A stretch of 7,549 nucleotides of DNA from the NCBI GenBank assembly GCA_905210875.1, contig CAJLYN010000100.1, forward strand, positions 1 to 7,549. Reading direction: 5' to 3'. Shown here in pieces: positions 1-6,152 of the stretch (the stretch's first letter is position 1; the number at the start of each line of letters is the position of its first letter). The notes beneath the pieces were generated by a model. The model made no database searches, was not told the DNA's origin, and was given only the letters and a program-made list of their open reading frames with translations. The translations under genes and the position numbers were made by a program. The DNA is from an uncultured Bacteroides sp. (GTDB taxonomy: Bacteria; Bacteroidota; Bacteroidia; Bacteroidales; UBA11471).

Positions 1-1027
1 ATGAACCGAAGCAGCCGAAGATGCGCGACTTGATTTCGCGGTTGCGCAGGGCCGATACCAGCAGTTCGACATCGGGGAAAAGTTGTGTGTTGTAGGTGGG
101 GCTACCGATGATTAACGCTTTGTATTTGAAAATATCGCGCAGAATATACGACTTGTCTGATACCGATACGTCGTGCATCGCAATGTTTTTGATGCCGTTT
201 GCTGCCAGTTCGCGGGCTATCTCTTCGGCCATTTGGGCGGTGTGGCCGTACATGGAGCCGTAGGCAATGACGACACCCTCTTCGGCTTCGTAGCGGCTCA
301 GATGGTCGTAGATGTCGATGACCTTGGCTATATGTTCTTTCCACACAGGTCCATGGGTAGGGCAGATGGTTTCAATGGCGACACCGGCGAGTTTCGAGAG
401 AGCCTTCTGCACAGGTGCTCCGTATTTGCCCACGATGTTGGCATAGTAGCGTACCATCTCGTCCCAATATATGTCGCAGTTGAGGTGTGTGTCGACAACA
501 CCGCCTTCGAGGGCACCGAAGCAGCCGAAGGCGTCGCCCGAGAAGAGCAGTTTCTCTTGCGGGCAGTACGATACCATGGTTTCGGGCCAGTGTACCATGG
601 GTACCATATAGAATATCAATTCTTTTGAACCCAGCGAGAGCGATTCGCCTTCTTTTATGGTGAGGGTATTGTCGCAGATGCCGTAAAATCCTTTGACCAT
701 GTCGAGTGTCTTGGCATTTCCCACGATTTGTATTTGGGGGTAAGCGCGTCTTACGGCGGCGATGGAGGCCGAGTGGTCGGGCTCCATGTGGTTGATTACC
801 AGATAGTCGATGGGACGCTCGCCGAGAATGTTCCGGATGTTTTCGAGGTAGCTTTCGGTGCAGCTGGCTTCGATGGTGTCGATGAGGGCCACTTTTTCAT
901 CGACAATGAGGTATGAGTTGTAGGAGACTCCGTAAGGGAGCGGCCACAGGGCCTCGAATTTGTGGGTCTTACGATCGTTGGCTCCCACATAGTAAATGCA
1001 GGGCGCAATTTCAGTCAGATTGTTCAT
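1..1027 (-). CDS. A-type flavodiiron protein (FprA family), partial, C-terminus off the left edge
   Basis: This is a flavodiiron protein, a soluble cytoplasmic enzyme that reduces oxygen to water and/or NO to N2O using a diiron site and FMN, usually fed electrons by rubredoxin or a similar donor. 342 residues are visible. The N-terminal metallo-beta-lactamase-like domain (about 1-245) has the full set of diiron ligands: H80-x-E82-x-D84-H85 (HMEPDH), H146 (VHWPET), D165 (SGDAFG) and H225 (THGPVWK). A flavodoxin-like domain begins near 250, with FMN-binding loops YGSMYGHT (256-263) and SPTYN (309-313). Family members are about 395-400 residues, so roughly 55 are missing beyond the edge. The start ATG at 1025-1027 gives the normal family N-terminus. 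No Shine-Dalgarno sequence is visible. It lies 20 bases after the aguB stop on the same strand, so it is probably cotranscribed with it. A role in oxygen tolerance of an anaerobe is inferred; substrate preference cannot be read from the sequence. Confidence 0.93.
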   Translation of the reverse strand, partial: MNNLTEIAPCIYYVGANDRKTHKFEALWPLPYGVSYNSYLIVDEKVALIDTIEASCTESYLENIRNILGERPIDYLVINHMEPDHSASIAAVRRAYPQIQIVGNAKTLDMVKGFYGICDNTLTIKEGESLSLGSKELIFYMVPMVHWPETMVSYCPQEKLLFSGDAFGCFGALEGGVVDTHLNCDIYWDEMVRYYANIVGKYGAPVQKALSKLAGVAIETICPTHGPVWKEHIAKVIDIYDHLSRYEAEEGVVIAYGSMYGHTAQMAEEIARELAANGIKNIAMHDVSVSDKSYILRDIFKYKALIIGSPTYNTQLFPDVELLVSALRNREIKSRIFGCFGS

Positions 1028-1047
1028 ATATTATTGTTTTTTTAAGT

Positions 1048-1929
1048 TTAATCGATAAATCGACGGGTCAGATTCTCGTAGGCGTCGATGCGGCGGTCGC
1101 GCAGAAACGGCCACCAGCGTCGTACGGTTTCTGACCGTGCAAGATCTATCTCGACCGTGTGTACGCACTCTTCATCGCAGGAAGCCTGCCAGAGTATCTC
1201 GCCTTGGGGGCCGGCAACGAAACTGCTGCCCCAGAACTGTATGCCGCGGGTTTGTCCGCTCGGGTCGGGTTCGTGGCCCACCCGGTTTACAGAAACGACC
1301 GGTAAACCGTTGGCAACGGCATGTCCCCGTTGCGATAGTATCCAGGCGTTGCGTTGCCGTTCTTTCTCGTCGGGCGTGTCGCTGCTTTCCCAACCGATGG
1401 CGGTGGGGTAGATGAGCAGGTCGGCGCCGCGCAGGGTCATGAGACGGGCGGCTTCGGGATACCATTGGTCCCAACATACGCCGAGACGGCCTATAGAAGT
1501 CTGTATGGGTTCAAAGCCGAGGTCGCCGGGAGTGAAGTAGAATTTCTCGTAATAGGCCGGGTCGTCGGGAATGTGCATTTTGCGGTATTTACCGGCGATT
1601 GAGCCGTCTTTGTCGAACACGACGGCTGTGTTGTGGTATAGTCCCGGGGCCCGGCGTTCAAAGAGCGAAGTAACCAATACGATGTGGCAATCCCGGGCAA
1701 TGTCTCCGTAGAAATGGGTCGATGGGCCCGGAATGGGCTCGGCCTCATCGAAGCAGTCGGGGTTCTCGGTCTGACAGAAGTAAAGGCCGTTGTGCAACTC
1801 TTGAAGCACGACGAGTTGGGCTCCTTGGCGGGCGCACTCTTCGATACGGCTTTTGAGGCGGCTCATGTTCTCTTCACGGTTTGAAGAGTTGGATTGTTGT
1901 ATGAGACCAACTAAGATTTTCTTTTCCAT
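1048..1929 (-). CDS. aguB: N-carbamoylputrescine amidohydrolase (AguB), nitrilase superfamily
   Basis: The 293-residue product hydrolyses N-carbamoylputrescine to putrescine, CO2 and ammonia, the step after agmatine deiminase. The nitrilase-fold Glu-Lys-Cys triad is present: E44 (VVLQEL), K117 (KYRKMHIPDD) and C152 (CWDQWYPEAAR). CWDQW, IPGPST and YYEKFYFTPGD are typical of AguB rather than of other carbon-nitrogen hydrolases. One oddity: the strand before the nucleophile reads LGV-C, whereas relatives have two more residues (GVxV/I-C), so a two-residue in-frame deletion seems to sit next to the active site (see findings). The start at 1929 (MEKKILVGLIQQ) matches the usual family N-terminus. 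An in-frame ATG at 1942-1944 would add five residues (MTSSN) and overlap the aguA stop as ATGA, which would favour translational coupling; either could be used. It is the third gene of the operon. The fold and family are certain; activity is less so because of the deletion. Confidence 0.93.
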   Translation of the reverse strand: MEKKILVGLIQQSNSSNREENMSRLKSRIEECARQGAQLVVLQELHNGLYFCQTENPDCFDEAEPIPGPSTHFYGDIARDCHIVLVTSLFERRAPGLYHNTAVVFDKDGSIAGKYRKMHIPDDPAYYEKFYFTPGDLGFEPIQTSIGRLGVCWDQWYPEAARLMTLRGADLLIYPTAIGWESSDTPDEKERQRNAWILSQRGHAVANGLPVVSVNRVGHEPDPSGQTRGIQFWGSSFVAGPQGEILWQASCDEECVHTVEIDLARSETVRRWWPFLRDRRIDAYENLTRRFID

Positions 1930-1940
1930 ATTCGACGATG

Positions 1941-2981
1941 TCATATTTTTAAAACACCTTGCGGATATTGCATGGTAACACAATGCAGCGATCCATGTTG
2001 CTTGATGAGGGCACGGCAGTCTATGCCTACGATGTCGCGGTCGGGGAATGCCAGTTGCAGCACTTGTGCCGCGGCGGCATCGTTGTCGGGTTGGGCATAA
2101 GTCGGGTATAGCACGGCTTTGTTGAGAATGAGGAAGTTGGCATAGGTGGCCGGTAGCCGTTCTCCGTCGCAAACGATGGGTGCGGCCATAGGCAGTGGCA
2201 GCAGTCGGAATGGCTTTCCGCCGAGCGTGCGGAACGAGCGTAGTTCCTCTTCCATGGCCGAGAGGGCTGCGTAGTGCAGGTCGTCGGTGTCGTTGCAGTG
2301 TACGTATACGATAGTATCGTCGGGGCAGAGCCGGGCCAGTGTGTCGATGTGACTGTCGGTATCGTCGCCGGCCAAAAATACGTGGTCGAGCCACAAGACC
2401 TGTCGGACAGAGAAGTTTTCTTTCAGATAAGCCTCGATTTGTTTCCGGTCCCATTCTCCGTTCCGGTTGGGAGAGAGCAGGCATTCCGAGGTGGTGAGGA
2501 GCGTGCCTTTTCCGTCCGATTCGATGGAGCCTCCTTCAAGCACAAAATTCAATCGGTTGACATATTCCCCATTGAACAGACCCTCTTGATAGATATGTCT
2601 TGTTATCAGGTTGTCATGATTCGCTGCGAATTTCAGCCCCCAGCCGTTAAATGCAAAGTCGAGAATGCGGGCCCGACCGTTCTCTTCATTTATGAGAGTA
2701 ATGCCTCCGTGATCTCTGGCCCACGTGTCGTTGGTGGGGCAGGAAAGGTAGCCGATGTTTGCGGTTGTCGTTTTCCCTTCGATACGACGGCGCACCTTTT
2801 CGGTATCGGGTGCGACAATGAGCAGCGGTTCTCTTTTCGAAATCTCTCGGGCGATGTCGGTAAAGCACTCTTCTACCTCATCGAGCATTTCTCGCCAGTC
2901 GGTATCGGGGTGAGGCCAAGTGAGTTGTATGCCCGATTGCGGATACCATTCGGCAGGCAGGATATAGTCGGCGTGTTTCAC
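1941..2981 (-). CDS. aguA: Agmatine deiminase (AguA), peptidyl-arginine deiminase family
   Basis: The 346-residue cytoplasmic enzyme converts agmatine to N-carbamoylputrescine and ammonia. It carries the guanidine-modifying (GME) fold signatures in order: NDTWARDHG (84-92), EGGSIESDG (149-157), GDDTDSHIDT (205-214, with catalytic H211) and HGSLHC (329-334, with nucleophile C334). The length is somewhat below the 360-380 residues of many AguA proteins but normal for this short type. The start codon is GTG (2979-2981), overlapping the stop of the upstream DUF2148 gene by four bases (GTGA). The next in-frame Met is residue 32, beyond the conserved PAEWYPQSGIQLTWPH substrate-side segment, so GTG is the only sensible start. 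The following gene, aguB, takes its product, so the pair makes putrescine from arginine-derived agmatine. Arginine decarboxylase is not in this window. Confidence 0.95.
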   Translation of the reverse strand: MKHADYILPAEWYPQSGIQLTWPHPDTDWREMLDEVEECFTDIAREISKREPLLIVAPDTEKVRRRIEGKTTTANIGYLSCPTNDTWARDHGGITLINEENGRARILDFAFNGWGLKFAANHDNLITRHIYQEGLFNGEYVNRLNFVLEGGSIESDGKGTLLTTSECLLSPNRNGEWDRKQIEAYLKENFSVRQVLWLDHVFLAGDDTDSHIDTLARLCPDDTIVYVHCNDTDDLHYAALSAMEEELRSFRTLGGKPFRLLPLPMAAPIVCDGERLPATYANFLILNKAVLYPTYAQPDNDAAAAQVLQLAFPDRDIVGIDCRALIKQHGSLHCVTMQYPQGVLKI

Positions 2982-3514
2982 TTGTTTTCTTTGGGTTTGC
3001 GGTCAAAGAACGGATTTTTGGAAGAGGCGCTGATAGGGATGGCTATGCATTGCCGGCAATCTTTCAGCAGACCCAATTTCTCAACAGCCCATCCAGCTGA
3101 GAACATGACTCTGCAATCTACTCTCAAATCGGCAGCCTTGGCACAAGCCGAACCTATGGCGATTCCTACGTCGATGGAGTTAATGGCACATGGCGTCGAC
3201 AATGGCTTCTCTGCACAAGTGGCAAAGCCGCAATAGGCACAATTGAGACCTTGTGGCGCTTGACGTGTTCCAATGACAATCATGGCATCGGCCAACTGAA
3301 TGTTTTCACTGTCTCTGATGAGAAACTTCATGCCGGTTTCTTCGGCCAGTCGTAGCATCTCTGCCGACACGGCATCAATATCTTCGTCGGTGAGTGTGGC
3401 AATTTCGATGATGTCTACCCCTTTCCCTTTGGGAGCGGTGCGGGCGGCCAGCATCATCTCCTTGGCGGCATAGAGCATAAACTCTTTGCGGGCCTCTCTT
3501 TCGTTGATAATCAT
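2978..3514 (-). CDS. DUF2148 ferredoxin-domain-containing protein
   Basis: This 178-residue protein belongs to the uncharacterised DUF2148 family, described only as containing a ferredoxin-like domain. No signal peptide or membrane segment is visible, so it should be cytoplasmic. It has eight cysteines in its second half. C92, C95, C100 and C109 form a C-x2-C-x4-C-x8-C pattern (GLNCAYCGFATC, then STPC) suited to an iron-sulfur cluster. C124, C134 and a C153-x2-C156 pair could serve a second cluster or a redox thiol site. The glycine-rich stretch DVGIAIGSACAKAADL (115-130) is characteristic of the family. The N-terminal half (1-80) is helical/acidic without a recognisable motif. It is the first gene of the operon, preceded by a clear promoter, and its stop overlaps the aguA GTG start by four bases. 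Its role in agmatine metabolism, if any, is unknown; family assignment rests on recognition of the cysteine and glycine motifs. Confidence 0.88.
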   Translation of the reverse strand: MIINEREARKEFMLYAAKEMMLAARTAPKGKGVDIIEIATLTDEDIDAVSAEMLRLAEETGMKFLIRDSENIQLADAMIVIGTRQAPQGLNCAYCGFATCAEKPLSTPCAINSIDVGIAIGSACAKAADLRVDCRVMFSAGWAVEKLGLLKDCRQCIAIPISASSKNPFFDRKPKENK

Positions 3515-3538
3515 AACCTATATATATTAATTGCGATG

Positions 3539-3570
3539 CAAATATAGTGAAAGGCGAGCGCAGAGACAAA
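3539..3570 (-). promoter_or_regulatory. Bacteroides-type promoter for the DUF2148-aguA-aguB-flavodiiron operon
   Basis: Read on the minus strand, TTTG (3570-3567) is followed after exactly 20 bases by TATATTTG (3546-3539). This fits the Bacteroidota primary sigma consensus TTTG-N19-21-TAnnTTTG with no mismatch. The -7 box ends 24 bases before the ATG at 3514, so transcription would start about 15-20 bases upstream of the gene, leaving a very short leader without room for a riboswitch. The match is seen directly; its use in vivo is inferred. Confidence 0.75.
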
Positions 3571-3616
3571 AGGAAAACGAAGATTTCTGTATTTGGTTTT
3601 GCCGAACCGGATTCTG

Positions 3617-3636
3617 TATTCTGAAATTAAAGAATA
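3617..3636. repeat. Short perfect inverted repeat, possible operator
   Basis: TATTCT (3617-3622) and AGAATA (3631-3636) are perfect inverted copies separated by eight bases. The repeat lies upstream of both divergent promoters and could bind a dimeric regulator, but a six-base arm in AT-rich DNA can arise by chance. Confidence 0.25.
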
Positions 3637-3857
3637 ATAAGAGCAAAGTCGATAGATGACGGTAATTTCTCCAATTAAGTATGTTGAAGAACGTCGTGTG
3701 CTATCTCTATAACTCTATGCTGCGGAAGTATAACAGTCTCTGTTGCTACTTTTTGAGGCGAATAAATATGGACGATGATTCCTCGTTTTAATTTTTTATC
3801 GCTATTTTTGTAATAGAAATGTAACTCGTTTGTTATATTTTCCTCATATAATGCGTT

Positions 3858-3865
3858 TATCTTTG
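3858..3865 (+). promoter_or_regulatory. Candidate -7 box (TATCTTTG) for the phosphate transporter operon
   Basis: TATCTTTG matches the Bacteroidota -7 consensus TAnnTTTG exactly and sits 17 bases before the ATG at 3883. The -33 element is weak: the nearest TTTG (3829-3832) is 25 bases upstream, longer than the usual 19-21. If this box is used, transcription begins around 3870-3873, downstream of the alternative GTG at 3865, which supports ATG 3883 as the true start. Confidence 0.5.
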
Positions 3866-3882
3866 TGGCCAAATTTAGAAGT

Positions 3883-6129
3883 ATGGATACAATATTTTTA
3901 GGATTCGTAATCTTTTTATTTGTGTTGGCGATTTTCGATTTATGGGTCGGTGTAAGTAACGATGCCGTAAACTTCCTTAACTCAGCAATCGGAGCGAAAG
4001 CCGCCAAGTTTAGGACTATAATTATTATTGCCGCTATCGGTGTTTTCTGCGGAGCTTCGTTAAGCAACGGCATGATGGATATAGCTCGGCACGGAATATT
4101 CCGTCCCGAGCAATTTTATTTTTACGAGTTGATGTATATTTTTCTGGCGGTGATGGTTACCGACATTGTCTTGCTCGATATCTTCAATTCACTAGGTATG
4201 CCTACCTCAACTACGGTATCGATGGTGTTTGAACTATTGGGGGCCTCGTTTGCTGTGGCAATGATAAAACTGGCATCCGATACGACGGGACTTACCTTTG
4301 CCGACTTACTTAATACCGAGAAAGCCCTGTCGGTGATATTGGGAATTTTCCTCTCTGTTGCTATTGCGTTTTTCTTTGGAGCGCTGGTGCAATATCTGGC
4401 ACGTATCATTTTTACTTTTAACTATCAATGTAAGATGCGCTGGAAAGCCGGATTATTCGGCGGTTTGGCTGTGACGGCTATCATCTATTTTATGCTCATC
4501 AAAGGTGTGAAGGACCTCTCTTTCATGACTTCCGAAAACAAATTGTGGGTACATGAGCATACGGCTCTTATCATGACAGGCTGTTTTGTATTTTTTACCG
4601 TTCTGATGCAAATATTGTATTGGTGTAAGGTAAACATCTTTAAGGTTGTTGTTCTCATCGGAACCTTTTCTTTGGCCATGGCATTTGCCGGAAACGATTT
4701 GGTAAACTTCATCGGAGTACCTTTGGCCGGATTCTCTTCGTATCAGGATTATATGGCCAATGGCGCCGGTGACCCCATGGGATTCCTTATGGGCTCTTTG
4801 AATGGTCCGGCCAAAACCCCTCTGATATTCCTAGTAGCAGCCGGTGCCGTAATGGTCTTCTCGCTGGCAACCTCCAAGAAGGCACACAATGTGGTGAAGA
4901 CCTCGGTCGATCTTTCTCGCCAGGATACCGGCGATGAGGTATTCGGTTCTTCGCGAGTAGCCCGTAGCTTGGTTCGTTGGTTTACCTCGGTAAGTGCATG
5001 GGTGGTCGATGTTACCCCTGAACGGGTGCGTCATTGGATAAACAGCCGATTCAATCAAGATGAGGCGCAGATAGAAAACGGGGCGGCCTTTGATATGGTA
5101 AGAGCTGCTGTCAATTTGGTATTGGCCGGTCTCCTCATTGCATTGGGAACCTCTCTTAAATTGCCTCTTTCTACTACCTACGTAACCTTTATGGTGGCGA
5201 TGGGATCGTCGTTGGCCGACCGTGCTTGGGGTAGAGAAAGTGCTGTTTTCCGTATTACTGGAGTGCTTTCGGTCATAGGTGGATGGTTCATTACAGCCGG
5301 TGCGGCTTTCTTGATAGCTTTTATCATTGCCATTATCATGTATTTTGGTGGTGTGTGGGCTTCTATCGCAATTGTGGCTCTTGGTATCGGTATTCTTATT
5401 CGTAGCAATATCGTCTATCGCAAAAAATCGAAGACGGAGAAGAAAGATACGACATTCAGTGAAATGTTGGCTACCAAAGATAAAGCCGAGGCTTGGAAGT
5501 TGCTCCATCAGCATATTGTCGAGAACCGTTGTATCTTTATTGGTGATATGATGCAGGCTTACAATTCCATAACCGATGGATTCATGTATGAAGAACTGCG
5601 TTCCCTGCGAAAAGCTGATGCCTTATTGCGCCAAGAAAAAAGCGTGTTGAAAAATGTACGTCGTAAAGAGACTCTTGGAATGCATCGGGTACCCAAAGAG
5701 GTGGCTATTGAAATGAATACCTGGTTCCATCTGGGATGCAACAGCTGTGAACAGATTATGTACTGTATGCGTCGTATTTGCGAGCCTTGCCTCGAACATG
5801 TCGACAACAACTTTACTCCGCTGCCTCAGAAATTTGTCGATGAATTCCTCCCGGTGAGAAATGGTGTGATGCTGCTTTTTGAACAGGCCCTTACGATTCT
5901 GCGCAATGGCCGTTACGAAGAGACCATCGAACTGCGAGCCGACTGTGAGAAAATGAAAGACCTCATTTCCCGCAAACGCAAGAACCTCGTAGAGGAGATT
6001 CAGAACGAGGAGCGCAGTGAGTATATCAGTGTTCTCTATGTCTACCTCAATATGTTGCAAGAGTCTCAGGAAGCTGTCTCTCTGTTGAGACATATGCTTC
6101 GTGCCGACCGGAAATTAAATCAAGCATAG
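3883..6129 (+). CDS. PiT-family inorganic phosphate transporter with fused C-terminal PhoU-like domain
   Basis: The 748-residue inner-membrane protein is predicted to import phosphate by ion symport. It shows the duplicated PiT architecture: GVSNDAVNF (23-31) and its repeat FAGNDLVNF (268-276), plus the paired MPTSTT (106-111) and LPLSTT (427-432) motifs, set in about ten or more hydrophobic segments. A hydrophilic loop at about 330-400 separates the halves. After the last membrane segment (about residue 510) comes a basic linker (YRKKSKTEKK), then a helical, charged cytoplasmic region of about 220 residues resembling PhoU/DUF47 accessory proteins, which in other bacteria are separate genes next to pit. 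Plain PiT proteins are about 330-530 residues, so the extra length is this extension. The extension contains five cysteines within 18 residues (C619, C622, C628, C633, C636). A GTG at 3865 would add six residues; ATG 3883 is preferred because the -7 box overlaps the GTG. The fused domain probably gates or senses transport, by analogy with PhoU-like partners. Confidence 0.92.
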   Translation: MDTIFLGFVIFLFVLAIFDLWVGVSNDAVNFLNSAIGAKAAKFRTIIIIAAIGVFCGASLSNGMMDIARHGIFRPEQFYFYELMYIFLAVMVTDIVLLDIFNSLGMPTSTTVSMVFELLGASFAVAMIKLASDTTGLTFADLLNTEKALSVILGIFLSVAIAFFFGALVQYLARIIFTFNYQCKMRWKAGLFGGLAVTAIIYFMLIKGVKDLSFMTSENKLWVHEHTALIMTGCFVFFTVLMQILYWCKVNIFKVVVLIGTFSLAMAFAGNDLVNFIGVPLAGFSSYQDYMANGAGDPMGFLMGSLNGPAKTPLIFLVAAGAVMVFSLATSKKAHNVVKTSVDLSRQDTGDEVFGSSRVARSLVRWFTSVSAWVVDVTPERVRHWINSRFNQDEAQIENGAAFDMVRAAVNLVLAGLLIALGTSLKLPLSTTYVTFMVAMGSSLADRAWGRESAVFRITGVLSVIGGWFITAGAAFLIAFIIAIIMYFGGVWASIAIVALGIGILIRSNIVYRKKSKTEKKDTTFSEMLATKDKAEAWKLLHQHIVENRCIFIGDMMQAYNSITDGFMYEELRSLRKADALLRQEKSVLKNVRRKETLGMHRVPKEVAIEMNTWFHLGCNSCEQIMYCMRRICEPCLEHVDNNFTPLPQKFVDEFLPVRNGVMLLFEQALTILRNGRYEETIELRADCEKMKDLISRKRKNLVEEIQNEERSEYISVLYVYLNMLQESQEAVSLLRHMLRADRKLNQA

Positions 6130-6152
6130 CCCTTCCGAAGTAGACATCGACT

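Larger units (their letters stand above)
3515..3882. other. Divergent intergenic region between the agmatine and phosphate operons
   Basis: This AT-rich gap separates two divergent operons. The left end holds the minus-strand promoter and the right end the plus-strand -7 box of the transporter gene. Between about 3571 and 3857 I find no convincing gene: the longest plus-strand start (ATGG near 3769) gives only a handful of codons. There is a short inverted repeat at 3617-3636 and a second isolated TAnnTTTG match (TATTTTTG, 3803-3810) with no -33 partner. No obvious Pho-box-like direct repeat was recognised, although Bacteroidota Pho operators are poorly defined. Confidence 0.7.

Noticed and set aside
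173..628. 151-residue plus-strand open frame
   Set aside because: It lies antisense to the flavodiiron gene, whose diiron ligands are intact.
1945..2484. Long minus-strand upstream extension of the aguB reading frame, about 180 more residues
   Set aside because: It runs inside aguA in another frame, is rich in Arg/Pro/His like a GC-rich shadow translation, and has no family resemblance. The aguA frame has all its catalytic motifs.
2274..3236. 320-residue open frame on the plus strand
   Set aside because: It is antisense to aguA and the DUF2148 gene, both of which have clear motifs, and it shows no recognisable domain.
3847..3852. TATAAT, resembling an E. coli -10 box, upstream of the transporter
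   Set aside because: Bacteroidota use a different primary sigma consensus (TAnnTTTG). The hexamer has no suitable TTGACA partner and is expected by chance in AT-rich DNA.
3865..3882. GTG start adding six residues to the transporter
   Set aside because: The GTG overlaps the last base of the candidate -7 box, so it would not be transcribed. The ATG at 3883 also begins directly before the first membrane segment.
3675..4073. 132-residue minus-strand open frame reaching into the divergent spacer
   Set aside because: Half of it is antisense to the transporter's first membrane segments, and the rest is low-complexity AT-rich translation with no promoter or family match.
4831..5514. 227-residue minus-strand open frame
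   Set aside because: It is antisense to the PiT transporter gene and its composition is that of a shadow frame.
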